Origin: Gordoniibacillus chartarius | GTDB lineage: Bacteria; Bacillota; Bacilli; Paenibacillales; NBRC-103111 | Assembly: GCF_042432825.1 (NCBI RefSeq) | Contig: NZ_JBHLWN010000016.1 | Coordinates: forward strand, 1 to 62,274 | Reading direction: 5' to 3' | DNA: 62,274 bases | Part shown: one piece after another, positions 25,153 through 34,077 of the stretch | Layout of the letters: each line of letters opens with the position of its first letter | Numbering within the stretch: the first letter of the stretch is position 1 | Notes under the pieces: generated by a model | Told to the model about the DNA's origin: nothing | Seen by the model: the letters and a program-made list of their open reading frames with translations, nothing else | Database searches by the model: none | Made by a program: the position numbers and the translations under genes

Positions 25153-25277
25153 GGGCTCGGAACGGATAGCCGTTCATCCAAGAAACGGGCAGTTTCGTTA
25201 TAATTGTATTTTCCAAACCGGGGGCAAGGAGTGACAAGTATACTGAAGGTATAACCTCAGGTAAAGCAGGAGGATTT

Positions 25278-26174
25278 GTGCACAATTATCATCATCGGCA
25301 TGAAAGCGTAAAGTACGCGGGGATTGTCACCCGGCTTCGAAATGCGGGTTGTGTCTTTGCAGAGGAAGAGGCGAGGCTGATCCTTTCATCCGCACAATCT
25401 CCTCAAGAACTCTCTAATATGGTGGAGCGGCGTGTCGCCGGGCTCCCCCTCGAGCACGTTATCGGATGGGTGGAGTTTTGCGGTTTACGGATTCAGGTAG
25501 ACCCGGGCGTCTTTGTGCCGCGCCATCGAACCGAGTTTCTAGCCCGTCAGGCAATCGCCCTCGCGCAGCCGGGAGACGTAGTTGTCGACTTGTGCTGCGG
25601 CACCGGCGCGTTAGGGGCTGCTTTAGCCGCGGAGCTGAAGCATATTGAGCTGCATGCGGTCGATATTGACCCGGCAGCGGTGCAGTGCGCCCGTTCTAAT
25701 ATCCGTTCCGGCAACGGGATCGTTTACGAGGGGGATCTCTTTGAGCCGCTTCCCGTTCGGCTTCACAATCGGGTCCATATTCTTATCGCCAATGCCCCTT
25801 ACGTACCTAGCGAGGCCATTCCGCTTCTTCCGCCGGAAGCTCGTATCCATGAGTCGCTTGCCGCACTCGATGGCGGAGCTGATGGACTTGACGTTCTGCG
25901 TAGAATTGCCGCTTCCGCATCGTCTTGGCTTGCTAAGGGCGGTTACCTTCTAGTTGAAACGAGCGAACGGCAGGCGTTATTGACCGAAGACCTCTTTGCC
26001 CGATACGGACTCCACCCCAGAACCATTCGATCGGAAGAGCAGGATGCGACGGTTATTATCGGAATGCGAACAAACCAAGAAGCCGCCTCGCAAGCAGACC
26101 ATCTACCCGCCAGGACAGCCCCTCCAATACCCGAACGCGGCTCAGCCGGCAATCGGCAGCTCCACAACAAATGA
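25278..26174 (+). CDS. PrmC/HemK-like N5-glutamine methyltransferase
   Basis: A 298-residue SAM-dependent methyltransferase. SAM motif VVDLCCGTGALGAAL near 100-115, acidic ADO-binding step AVDIDPAAV, and the HemK motif as NAPYVP instead of NPPY, a variation typical of PrmC-related enzymes rather than the release-factor enzyme itself. Start is GTG at 25278 behind AGGAGG. The last ~35 residues are Pro/Ala-rich, not part of the fold, and overlap the convergent histidine kinase gene by 33 bases. The substrate protein is unknown. Confidence 0.85.
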   Translation: MHNYHHRHESVKYAGIVTRLRNAGCVFAEEEARLILSSAQSPQELSNMVERRVAGLPLEHVIGWVEFCGLRIQVDPGVFVPRHRTEFLARQAIALAQPGDVVVDLCCGTGALGAALAAELKHIELHAVDIDPAAVQCARSNIRSGNGIVYEGDLFEPLPVRLHNRVHILIANAPYVPSEAIPLLPPEARIHESLAALDGGADGLDVLRRIAASASSWLAKGGYLLVETSERQALLTEDLFARYGLHPRTIRSEEQDATVIIGMRTNQEAASQADHLPARTAPPIPERGSAGNRQLHNK

Positions 26175-27416
26175 AACCTTGCCGCCCTCTAGGTTCCGCG
26201 CATAGATGCGGCCGCGATGCTGATCGATAATGGCTTTGGCGATCGCCAGCCCGAGGCCGTAGCTCCCTTGGCTGCGGGTCCGTGACGGGTCGGTACGGTA
26301 AAACCGGTCGAAGATACGGTCCAGATGCTCTTCGGCGATGCCTTCGCCCGTATTCGTCACGGTCAGCACGATGTTCTGGCTGCGCTTCTTCAAGACGACC
26401 TCCATAGATCCGCCGGCAGTCGTATATTTCACGGCATTGTCGAGCAGGATCATAGCGACCTGCTTGTACTGCTCGATGCTGCCGCGCGCCGTGAGCGCAG
26501 GCTCAATCTCGTAGGACAGGCCGATGTTAGCCTCGAAGATGACCGCTTCCATCGTGAGAATGACTTGCTCCAGGGCATCGCTGACGTCGAAAGGCGCGTG
26601 CATGACGCTTGGATTCGTTTGATCGATTTGTGCCAAATAGAGCAGCTCGCTCGTCAGCGTCGACATGCGCTCCGATTCCGATTTGATGAACTGCAGCCAC
26701 TTGGCTTGATTGCGAATCGTGTCGTCCGGATTGCCCAGCAATACATCGACATTCGTGTTGATGACGGCAAGCGGTGTTTTGAGCTCGTGAGAGGCGTCGG
26801 CGATGAACTGCTTCTGCTTATTGAACGCTTCCTGTACGGGCCCGATGGAACGATTCGCGAAAAATCGGCTGATGAAGAAGATCAGGACCAGCATAACGGA
26901 TGCCACGATCAGAAACGCATATACTAATTTTGTTAAAAAGCTCCTCTGCGCGTTAATATCGACGAAGGAAATCATATAGCCGTCGGGGGAGGGCTGCACG
27001 AGATAGGCCCAATAATTGTCGTCCAGCTTCAGCTTGCCCTGAGACCGGGTTCCGCCGCCGGACAAGGCCGAAGCTGCGGCTTCCGTATAAAACTCATCCC
27101 CCAGCTCATACCGGGAGGCGGCCGATTTCACTTTGCCTTCTTTGTCGGTTACGAGCGTGAAGGACATGGAGCGCCCCTGCGGACCGTCCATCCTCGGCTC
27201 GCCCATCCCCGAAGACGGAGCGGGCTTCATCGAACCCGAACCCGGATTGCCCATCGGCTTGCGCGAAACATCCATCGCCTTGTGCAGATCCATATCGATA
27301 TCGCGGCGTAAATTTTGATCCACAATGATATAGATCGAAGCGAATGCCAGCAGCATCATAATCGAGATGGTCACCATGTTCAGCAGCAAAAACTTGTTCC
27401 GCAGTCTCCGAAACAT
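26142..27416 (-). CDS. Sensor histidine kinase
   Basis: A 424-residue kinase. Membrane helices near 10-32 and 160-182 frame an extracellular sensor of ~125 residues that begins with a Met/Pro/Gly-rich stretch (SGSMKPAPSSGMGEPRM). No clear HAMP domain follows. HisKA has FIADASHELKTPLAVI (His near 213); the ATP domain has DNAVKYT, NTGEGI and GYGLGLAIAK-like GSYGLGLAIAK. It overlaps the response regulator stop and forms a two-component system with it. The divergent VTC/DUF4956/Cthe_2159 operon is the natural target candidate. Confidence 0.92.
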   Translation of the reverse strand: MFRRLRNKFLLLNMVTISIMMLLAFASIYIIVDQNLRRDIDMDLHKAMDVSRKPMGNPGSGSMKPAPSSGMGEPRMDGPQGRSMSFTLVTDKEGKVKSAASRYELGDEFYTEAAASALSGGGTRSQGKLKLDDNYWAYLVQPSPDGYMISFVDINAQRSFLTKLVYAFLIVASVMLVLIFFISRFFANRSIGPVQEAFNKQKQFIADASHELKTPLAVINTNVDVLLGNPDDTIRNQAKWLQFIKSESERMSTLTSELLYLAQIDQTNPSVMHAPFDVSDALEQVILTMEAVIFEANIGLSYEIEPALTARGSIEQYKQVAMILLDNAVKYTTAGGSMEVVLKKRSQNIVLTVTNTGEGIAEEHLDRIFDRFYRTDPSRTRSQGSYGLGLAIAKAIIDQHRGRIYARNLEGGKVSFVVELPIAG

Positions 27417-28096
27417 TACTCCTTCACCTCCAATACATAACCCACGCCCCGAATCGTATTGATGGCGACCGAAGACTGCAGGAACACGAGCTTCTTCCGC
27501 AGGAACGAAACGTACACCTCCACATTGTTATGCTCGGCCTCCGAATCGAACCCCCACAGCTTCTCAATAATGAGCTCCTTCGGCGTGACGGCCTGCTTCC
27601 TTGTGATCAAGAGCTGCAGCAGCTCGCTTTCCTTCAAAATCAATTTGATCTCCTTGCCGCGGCAAGTGAGCTTCAATGTCGATGTATTCAGCCCGATGTC
27701 GCCGAATTGCAGCCCTTGCTCCGGCACGACGACGTCCCCTTTGCGCCTGAGCGCCGCACGAATGCGGGCCAGCAGCTCCTCCGTGACGAACGGCTTGGCC
27801 ACATAATCGTCGGCTCCGTAGTCGAGACCCGACACTTTGTCGGTCGTCTCGCCCCTTGCCGTAAGCAGGATGACCGGAGTCGAGTTCCCTTCCTTCCGGA
27901 TCGTCTGCAAGATCGTAAGGCCGCTCATTCCCGGCAGCATGATATCCAGCAGCAGCAGGTCATAGATGCCGCTTCGCGCATAGTCGAGACCGGAGCTGCC
28001 GTCATGAACGATATCGACGGAATAATGATGCTTGCGCAAAATTTGGCCCAGCGCCTCGGCGAGATGAGCTTCATCCTCCACAATCAGAATTCTCAT
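27416..28096 (-). CDS. OmpR-family response regulator
   Basis: A 226-residue regulator. Receiver domain 1-~115 with acidic pocket EDE near 8, phosphorylated Asp in LLLLDIMLPG, and KPF near 101; C-terminal winged helix with ELLQLLITRKQAVTPKELI and NVEVYVSFLRKKL. It is the first gene of the kinase pair. The divergent intergenic region has several TTTAAGG/CCTTAAA half-sites of the kind OmpR-type regulators use as direct repeats. Confidence 0.95.
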   Translation of the reverse strand: MRILIVEDEAHLAEALGQILRKHHYSVDIVHDGSSGLDYARSGIYDLLLLDIMLPGMSGLTILQTIRKEGNSTPVILLTARGETTDKVSGLDYGADDYVAKPFVTEELLARIRAALRRKGDVVVPEQGLQFGDIGLNTSTLKLTCRGKEIKLILKESELLQLLITRKQAVTPKELIIEKLWGFDSEAEHNNVEVYVSFLRKKLVFLQSSVAINTIRGVGYVLEVKE

Positions 28097-28156
28097 CCAA
28101 CTCTTCCTCTCTATAGTAAATAGCCCGTTGTCGCAGCACCATTATAGCACTTCGCA

Positions 28157-28203
28157 CCTTTAAGCAACCTTAAATGCAGCGTTTAAGGTTCATTAAAGGT
28201 TGC
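28157..28203. promoter_or_regulatory. Repeated TTTAAGG half-sites between the response regulator and the VTC operon
   Basis: The block contains CCTTTAAG, CCTTAAA, GTTTAAGG and ATTAAAGG. CCTTAAA and TTTAAGG form an inverted pair spaced by TGCAGCG, and TTTAAGGTTCATTAAAGGTT reads as a direct repeat with 10-11 base period. This is a probable OmpR-type operator. Confidence 0.6.
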
Positions 28204-28268
28204 CGCCCTAAGATAAAGCCATCAACGGGATAACGTCAGCAAGCAAGACGCAGGAAGGAGCGACAGCC

Positions 28269-29012
28269 ATGGCTATTGAGGTATTCAACCGGTATGAGAA
28301 CAAGTACATGCTCGACGAGCAAAGCTTTCGCACGATTCATGACAAGCTGCTGCAGTATATGGAGCTTGATGAATATAACAGGAAGCATACGTTCTATTCC
28401 ATCAGTAATATTTACTTCGATACGAACGACCATGCTTTAATACGAAAGTCATTGATGAAGCCCAAGTACAAAGAGAAGCTGCGGCTTCGCGCCTACGGCG
28501 TTCCGGAGCCGGGAGCCAAGGTGTATCTGGAGCTCAAGAAGAAAGTGTACGGGATCGTCAACAAGCGAAGAACTGCGCTGCGAACGGAGGAAGCCTACGA
28601 CTTCGTGCGGACGGGCCACAAGCCCGAGCTTGCTCCCTATATGAACGGCCAGGTGCTGAACGAGATTGAGTATTTCCTGCAGCGCTACGATCTGGCGCCG
28701 AAGGTGTACTTGGCCTATGACCGGATTGCGATGTTCAGCAAGGAGAGCCGCGATCTGCGAATTACGTTCGACTGCAACATCCGGTCGAGGCGAACCGATC
28801 TGCGGCTGGAGAGCGGGGACCACGGCGAGCCGCTGATGGAAGACGGCTTCTGGCTCATGGAAGTTAAAGCGGAGAAGACGATTCCCGTCTGGCTCGCTCA
28901 TATGCTGTCCGAGCACCGGATGTTCCGAACGAGCTTCTCGAAGTACGGCAATGAATTTATGAAAATGCGCACGATGCAGCAGCAACTGAAAGGAGAACGT
29001 GCATATGCTTGA
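28269..29012 (+). CDS. VTC-domain (polyphosphate polymerase-like) protein
   Basis: A 247-residue protein of the VTC fold, a tunnel enzyme known from yeast Vtc4 that makes polyphosphate from ATP. Charged tunnel strands are visible: FNRYENKYML, SIYFDT-like SNIYFDTNDHALI, KEKLRLRAYG, VYLELKKKVYGIVNKRR, TFDCNIRSRR and WLMEVKAEKTIPVWL. The basic and acidic residues expected in the tunnel (Lys/Arg pairs, final Glu and Lys) are present. Bacterial members are poorly studied and a polymer other than polyphosphate is possible. First gene of a three-gene operon; it overlaps the DUF4956 gene by eight bases. Confidence 0.88.
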   Translation: MAIEVFNRYENKYMLDEQSFRTIHDKLLQYMELDEYNRKHTFYSISNIYFDTNDHALIRKSLMKPKYKEKLRLRAYGVPEPGAKVYLELKKKVYGIVNKRRTALRTEEAYDFVRTGHKPELAPYMNGQVLNEIEYFLQRYDLAPKVYLAYDRIAMFSKESRDLRITFDCNIRSRRTDLRLESGDHGEPLMEDGFWLMEVKAEKTIPVWLAHMLSEHRMFRTSFSKYGNEFMKMRTMQQQLKGERAYA

Positions 29013-29688
29013 CACCCTGTTTGCGGCGACGTCCGCCAGCACCACGCTGACTTTTACTCACGCCATTTTAACGATCGTAGTCTCCTTCGTCTTAGGAGGA
29101 ATCATCAGCTTCACTTATATGAAGACAAGCAAGCAGTCGTATTCGCAAAATTTTGCGCTCACCATGATCCTCATTCCGTCGATTATCGCCATCATTATTT
29201 TGCTGATCGGCAACAACGTCGCGCGAGCGTTCTCCTTGGCCGGAGCGTTCTCGATCATCCGTTTCCGAAGCGCCCCCGGGGATCCGAAGGATATCGCGTA
29301 TGTGCTGTTCACGATGGCTACCGGCCTTGCCTGCGGCGTCGGCATGTACGGCTACGCGGTGCTGTTTACCGTGATCCTGTGCGCCCTGATGGCGGTTCTC
29401 CACAAATTCAGGTTCGGCGCCAGACGGAGCTCGCAGAAGCTGCTCAAAATCATGGTGCCTGAGGATTTGGGCTATGAAGAAGCGTTCCAGGAAGTGTTCA
29501 ACCAATTTCAAGTTGCTTATGAGCTTAAGAAGGTAAAGACGACCGAGCTGGGCAGCCTCTTCGAGCTGGTGTATGTGATCACGATGAAGGCGGAGACGAG
29601 CCAGAAGCAGCTGATCGACGCCCTGCGCTGCCGAAACGGCAACCTGAACATTACGTTAGCGATGAATCCGGAAGCATCCGACTACTAA
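29005..29688 (+). CDS. DUF4956 membrane protein
   Basis: A 227-residue protein with about four membrane helices in the first ~135 residues (including RFRSAPGDPKDIAYVLFTMATG, the most conserved block of DUF4956) and a soluble C-terminal domain of ~90 residues with an alpha/beta, ferredoxin-like pattern. The ATG at 29005 is favoured over the GTG at 28999 by spacing from GGAGA. DUF4956 and VTC proteins are often neighbours in Firmicutes, which suggests a membrane partner for the VTC enzyme. Confidence 0.85.
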   Translation: MLDTLFAATSASTTLTFTHAILTIVVSFVLGGIISFTYMKTSKQSYSQNFALTMILIPSIIAIIILLIGNNVARAFSLAGAFSIIRFRSAPGDPKDIAYVLFTMATGLACGVGMYGYAVLFTVILCALMAVLHKFRFGARRSSQKLLKIMVPEDLGYEEAFQEVFNQFQVAYELKKVKTTELGSLFELVYVITMKAETSQKQLIDALRCRNGNLNITLAMNPEASDY

Positions 29689-29715
29689 TAACCAATAACG
29701 AAAGGGAAGATTCCT

Positions 29716-31665
29716 ATGAAAACGACATTGAAAACACTGACGAAGCAGAAAATGTTCCTTGCGCTCCTTAGCGCAGCAGTAATTTTGCCGGCTTGCTCGA
29801 GCCAATCGGCCACCCAGGACGCCGCCAGTGCGGCGGCCCCTGCAGCGGCGGTCCAGTCGGCGGCAGGCTTCACCTCGGCAGCGGCTTCGGCGCAGGCACC
29901 GATACCGGTTGAGTACAGCTACAGCCAAGAAGACGAGAACACCGATTGGCTGTCGACCAATCCGGTCTATGTGGAGCTTAGCGCCGCAGGCGCCTCCATT
30001 CAAGGCTCGGGGGCCGAAGCGAATGGCCGCACCGTCACGATTAAAGCGGCGGGTACGTATGTGCTGAGCGGCAAATGGGAGCAAGGACAGATCGTTGTCG
30101 ATGCGGCGAAGGAAGATAAGATTCGGATCGTGCTGAACGGCGTGGAGATTACGAGCAAAGACAGCTCCGCCATCTATGTGAAGCAAGCGGATAAGGTGTT
30201 TATTACCCTGCACGAAGGTACGAAGAACGTCGTCACGGATGCGGGCCAATATGCGGCGGTCGACGCTTCGACGGACGAGCCGAGTGCGGCGATCTTCAGC
30301 AAGGACGATTTGACGATTAACGGAACCGGCTCGCTCATGGTTCGGGGCCAATATAAAGATGCCATTGCAAGTAAGGACGATCTGAAAATTACCGGCGGCG
30401 ACATTACGGTTTACGCGGCCGACGACGGGCTGATGGGCAGAGATTTGGTGGCGATCAAGGATGGCAACGTGACCATCGAGGCTGCCGGGGACGGCATCAA
30501 GGCAACGAACGATACGGATGCGTCGCAAGGCAATATCGGTATTGACGGCGGCACGTTCCGGATCAAGGCCGGAAGAGACGGCCTGCAAGCGGCGGCGTCC
30601 GTGCAAGTGAACGGCGGTTCGTTCACCATCACATCGGGCGGCGGCAGTGCGAGCGCTCCGGCGAAAGTTAGCGAGGAGCCTGGCGGCGGCATGAGAGGTC
30701 CGATGCAAGGGGGAGCGGCTGCTCCGGCTGCAACTGCAACGGCAGCGAGTGCGACAGAGTCGGAAAGCGGCAAAGCGATTAAAGCGGCGCTCGGCATTAC
30801 GATTGCGAAGGGAACGTTCACTCTGGATTCTGCCGATGATGCGATCCACAGCAACAACACGGTGACGATTTCGGGCGGAGAGTTTGCGATCACTTCGGGG
30901 GACGACGGTGTTCATGCGGATTCTGCCATTCTGATCAGCGGCGGCAGCATTCACGTGAAGAAGAGCTACGAAGGCATCGAGAGCGCCAACATTACGATTT
31001 CCGGCGGAGACGTGGACGTGGTGAGCAGCGACGACGGCATCAACGTTTCCGGAGGGGCGGACGGATCTTCGGTGAACGGGCGTCCGGGTCAAAACCAGTT
31101 CAGCGCCGGGGCGTCATCCTCCAATAGCAAGCTGACGATTTCGGGCGGCACGGTCCATGTGAACTCGAACGGCGACGGTCTGGATGCGAACGGCTCCATC
31201 GCGATGTCCGGCGGTACCGTCTACGTCAGCGGTCCGACGTCGAACAACAACGCTGCGCTCGATTATGACGGTACGTTCGACTTGACGGGCGGCGTGCTGG
31301 TCGCGGCCGGCAGCTCGGGCATGGCGCAAGCGCCGACGGAAGCATCCGCGCAGAAGTCGATCCTGATGACGTATTCCCAGTCGCAGCAGGCCGGAACGAT
31401 GGTGGAGCTGAAGGATAAGAGCGGCGCGACGCTGGCCAGCTTCGCTCCCGACAAGAGCTACCAGACGGTCGTCATCGGTTCGCCGGAGCTGAAGCAGGAC
31501 GCCTCGTACATGCTGTATACCGGCGGGACGAAGACGGTGGAATTCACGGCGGGCGCCGCAGTTACTTGGCTCAACGAGTCCGGCGTGACGACAGCGAGAA
31601 CGTCCGGTCCGGGAGGAGCGGGCGGCGGTCAGCGCGGCGGCCGGGCGCCGATGAACAGACAGTAA
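29716..31665 (+). CDS. Lipoprotein with Cthe_2159-type beta-helix carbohydrate-binding domain
   Basis: A 649-residue lipoprotein: signal peptide with lipobox LPAC (Cys 27), Ala-rich linker, then a long parallel beta-helix from ~75 to ~560. The turns show the repeating pattern ITISGG-x-V-x-SxDDGI, with Asp/Asn-rich loops that suit calcium. Cthe_2159 of Clostridium thermocellum, the model of this family, is a beta-helix that binds acidic plant polysaccharide and cellulose. A Gly/Pro/Ala linker (~315-345) splits the helix and the C-terminus is Gly/Arg-rich. Third gene after VTC and DUF4956, placing it at the outer face of the membrane in the same system. Confidence 0.85.
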   Translation: MKTTLKTLTKQKMFLALLSAAVILPACSSQSATQDAASAAAPAAAVQSAAGFTSAAASAQAPIPVEYSYSQEDENTDWLSTNPVYVELSAAGASIQGSGAEANGRTVTIKAAGTYVLSGKWEQGQIVVDAAKEDKIRIVLNGVEITSKDSSAIYVKQADKVFITLHEGTKNVVTDAGQYAAVDASTDEPSAAIFSKDDLTINGTGSLMVRGQYKDAIASKDDLKITGGDITVYAADDGLMGRDLVAIKDGNVTIEAAGDGIKATNDTDASQGNIGIDGGTFRIKAGRDGLQAAASVQVNGGSFTITSGGGSASAPAKVSEEPGGGMRGPMQGGAAAPAATATAASATESESGKAIKAALGITIAKGTFTLDSADDAIHSNNTVTISGGEFAITSGDDGVHADSAILISGGSIHVKKSYEGIESANITISGGDVDVVSSDDGINVSGGADGSSVNGRPGQNQFSAGASSSNSKLTISGGTVHVNSNGDGLDANGSIAMSGGTVYVSGPTSNNNAALDYDGTFDLTGGVLVAAGSSGMAQAPTEASAQKSILMTYSQSQQAGTMVELKDKSGATLASFAPDKSYQTVVIGSPELKQDASYMLYTGGTKTVEFTAGAAVTWLNESGVTTARTSGPGGAGGGQRGGRAPMNRQ

Positions 31666-31713
31666 CGGCTTCGAAAGAAAGTGACAACTTTTTGATCAAA
31701 ATTTGAACAAATA

Positions 31714-31744
31714 TTGAACAACTCGGAGAGATTTGTGATATAAT
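31714..31744 (+). promoter_or_regulatory. Promoter of the small membrane protein gene
   Basis: TATAAT at 31739-31744 preceded by TG one base away (extended -10), and TTGAAC 19 bases upstream. A T-rich leader leads to the ribosome site. Confidence 0.55.
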
Positions 31745-31787
31745 GAAATTAACAATATCTTAATCTCTCCGGGGAAGTGATTCGATC

Positions 31788-32036
31788 ATGACAACAAAGA
31801 CAGTGGAACGGAAGACCGATCGGGAAGGGAAAGGCCTGTTCATCGCGATGCACATCGCTGCATGGGCGGCGTTGGCCATCGGCCTGCTGCTTTGCGTGAC
31901 CAGCTTGAACCACTTCAGCGATACCAACTCGTCCTTGATGACGGGGATCGGCTTCATGGTAGGCAGCGTGTTCATTTATATGATCGGTACGGCAATGAAT
32001 CTGGTGCACAAGCGGAATACAGAGTCGGAATCTTGA
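31788..32036 (+). CDS. Small two-helix membrane protein, unknown function
   Basis: An 82-residue protein with a basic N-terminus, two membrane helices (near 20-40 and 50-70) and a short charged tail. The ribosome site GGGGAAGTG and an extended -10 promoter support it. No motif is recognised. Confidence 0.7.
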   Translation: MTTKTVERKTDREGKGLFIAMHIAAWAALAIGLLLCVTSLNHFSDTNSSLMTGIGFMVGSVFIYMIGTAMNLVHKRNTESES

Positions 32037-32135
32037 TTGGGAGAAGCGGCGCGGCCGTTTGCAGGGAGCTGATCTTCATGCCATAATGATGGCTGAGGAC
32101 AGCTCTTTTGTTTTATCAAATAAGGGGGACCTTCC

Positions 32136-32699
32136 ATGGAATCCAATCGTCTTCCCGCCCGAGCGACTTATGCAGATTATATAACCTGGAATGATGACTT
32201 TCGTTACGAGATTGTGGACTTCGTTCCATACCTGGTGGCTGCACCGTCAGTCGAACACCAAAGAATTGTCGGCCGATTATTCAGGAAAATCGCCGATCGC
32301 CTGGACGGGAGTCCATGCGAGCCTTTCGTAAGCCCGTTTGATGTACGTCTTGCCGACCGTCATGCTCCCCACCATCAAGTCGGACATGTCCTTCAGCCGG
32401 ACATTACCGTCATTTGCGATCACTCAGGCTTGGACGATAAGGGCTACAGCGGCGTTCCGGCATTGATTATCGAGGTGGTGTCTCCTTCTTCCGCCAAGAT
32501 GGACCGCTGGTTGAAATACAATGCTTATCAGCAGCACGGAGTTCCAGAATATTGGATCGTGATTCCCGCCGAGCAGCTTATTGAGGTGCATGTGCTGGAG
32601 CATGGAACGTATCGGCGGCAGGCAGTCTACGGTATCGATGAAACCGCGGTTTCGCGTCAAATTCCCGGACTCGCTATCCCGATGAGCTCCATATTCTAA
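32136..32699 (+). CDS. Uma2-family (DUF820) PD-(D/E)XK nuclease-like protein
   Basis: A 187-residue protein with the Uma2 order of motifs: YADYITWNDDFRYEIVDF at the N-terminus, HQRIVGRLFRKIADRL, LQPDITVICD (catalytic Asp), LIIEVVSPSSAKMDRWLKYNAY (Glu and Lys) and EYWIVIP. These residues form a restriction-nuclease-like active site. Members are abundant in cyanobacteria and some Firmicutes and their role is not established. It stands alone, with GGGGGA before the ATG. Confidence 0.88.
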   Translation: MESNRLPARATYADYITWNDDFRYEIVDFVPYLVAAPSVEHQRIVGRLFRKIADRLDGSPCEPFVSPFDVRLADRHAPHHQVGHVLQPDITVICDHSGLDDKGYSGVPALIIEVVSPSSAKMDRWLKYNAYQQHGVPEYWIVIPAEQLIEVHVLEHGTYRRQAVYGIDETAVSRQIPGLAIPMSSIF

Positions 32700-32713
32700 T
32701 ATGATCTGAAGAG

Positions 32714-32760
32714 AGAACGATCTCCACGGCATAACGCTGGCTGTGAAGATCGTTCTTTTT
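32714..32760 (+). terminator. Terminator after the Uma2 gene
   Basis: AGAACGATCT and AGATCGTTCT pair around a long loop that can itself form CCA/TGG pairs; five T follow. Confidence 0.75.
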
Positions 32761-33061
32761 GCTGCAGCCGGAAGGTTGCGTACCAGCATTTATAACCTAG
32801 CCGCGCAGCACAAAAGCAGGTACTCTTGTGGATATATAATTGGCTGGCCCCTGCATGGATTTGCCCGCTTACGCCTAATTACTCCATTTTTTACTGTAAA
32901 TAAGGCGAAAGGTTGAACAAAATTTTACGGAAATAAGGCAGTAAATTGACGCCTTTGTTAACAGCCCCCCGCAGCGCTCGGGAACGTGATATAGTGAGCG
33001 CAAAGACATCATATCGCTGTGACAAAAGTTAGATTCAAGGGATGCAGGGAGTGAGAGAACT
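32761..33061. promoter_or_regulatory. Leader of the quinol oxidase operon with a repeated TTTAC-type motif
   Basis: About 300 bases without a gene. TTTACTGTAAATAAGGCG (near 32890) and TTTTACGGAAATAAGGCA (near 32923) are similar and lie about three helical turns apart. Further on GATATAGTG at ~32990 could be a -10 element but lacks a good -35. The repeats may be operators of the oxidase operon or a dispersed intergenic repeat. Confidence 0.4.
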
Positions 33062-34060
33062 ATGAAAAATAGCGCAGCATTTATCCGCAAAATGGCCTCG
33101 CTTGGCCTGCTGGCTGCGATCACGCTGCTGGCCTCGGGCTGCCAGTCGATGATCGTGTTCGATCCGAAGGGTCCGGTCGGTGCGGATCAGCGCGACTTGA
33201 TTTATTTTACGATGCTGCTCTGCTTGATTATCCTCGTGCCGGTGCTGGCGCTTACGGGATGGATCGTGTGGCGGTTCCGCGACAAGGCGGGCAACGACGC
33301 GCCTTATCAGCCGAAGTGGGAGCACAGCACGAAGCTCGAGATTATTTGGTGGGGCATTCCGATTGTTGTTATCGGCGTGCTTGCTATCGTGACGGCGAAG
33401 TATACGTATAAGCTCGACCCGGCGAAGCCGCTCGCCTCCGAAGTGAAGCCGATCACGGTCCAGGTGACGTCGCTCGACTGGAAGTGGCTGTTCCAATATC
33501 CGGAGCTGGGAATTGCGACCGTTAACCAGCTGACGATTCCGGAGGATACGCCGATCCGCTTCGAGCTGACCTCCGACGGGCCGATGAACTCGTTCTGGGT
33601 GCCGCAGCTTGGCGGGATGATTTACACGATGTCCGGCATGGCGACGACGCTGCATTTGCAGGCTGATGAGCCGGGCTCCTATATGGGGACGGGTGCGAAC
33701 TTTACGGGGCGCGATTTTGCCAAGATGCAGTTCACGACGAAAGCCGTCACCCGCGCAGAGTTTGACAGCTGGGTAAAGGAAGTGAAGGCGTCCGGCAAGG
33801 CGCTGACGGAGGAGGGCTACCTGCAGCTGGCGCAGCCGGGCACGTCGGAGCCGCTCACCTTCTCTTCGATACCGATGGGACTGTTCCAGCGTATCGTTCA
33901 CGGGTACTCGATGAGCCGCGGGGCTCCGGCCGGGTACAATCAGAAGGCGAAGACGCTCAGCGATCTGCATGGCGAAGGCGACGAGGGCCATGAGCAGCCG
34001 GCGCCGCAACCGATGCCGGCTGTACCAAATATGAACCATACGAACGGTCATAACCACTAA
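33062..34060 (+). CDS. qoxA: Cytochrome aa3 quinol oxidase subunit II
   Basis: A 332-residue lipoprotein (lipobox LASGC) with two membrane helices and an outer cupredoxin-like domain. The CuA ligands of cytochrome c oxidases are missing: where CSELCG-type Cys residues would stand the sequence reads YMGTGANFTGRDFAKM. This marks a quinol-oxidising enzyme. The C-terminus is polar with scattered His (NMNHTNGHNH). First gene of qoxABCD, 17 bases before qoxB. Substrate in this type of organism is menaquinol (inferred). Confidence 0.93.
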   Translation: MKNSAAFIRKMASLGLLAAITLLASGCQSMIVFDPKGPVGADQRDLIYFTMLLCLIILVPVLALTGWIVWRFRDKAGNDAPYQPKWEHSTKLEIIWWGIPIVVIGVLAIVTAKYTYKLDPAKPLASEVKPITVQVTSLDWKWLFQYPELGIATVNQLTIPEDTPIRFELTSDGPMNSFWVPQLGGMIYTMSGMATTLHLQADEPGSYMGTGANFTGRDFAKMQFTTKAVTRAEFDSWVKEVKASGKALTEEGYLQLAQPGTSEPLTFSSIPMGLFQRIVHGYSMSRGAPAGYNQKAKTLSDLHGEGDEGHEQPAPQPMPAVPNMNHTNGHNH

Positions 34061-34077
34061 GTAAAGGAGGGACCTCC

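Noticed and set aside
29656..31092. 478-codon frame opposite the beta-helix lipoprotein gene
   Set aside because: Complement of a repetitive gene; Arg/His-rich and without ribosome site. The plus strand has signal peptide, lipobox and repeats.
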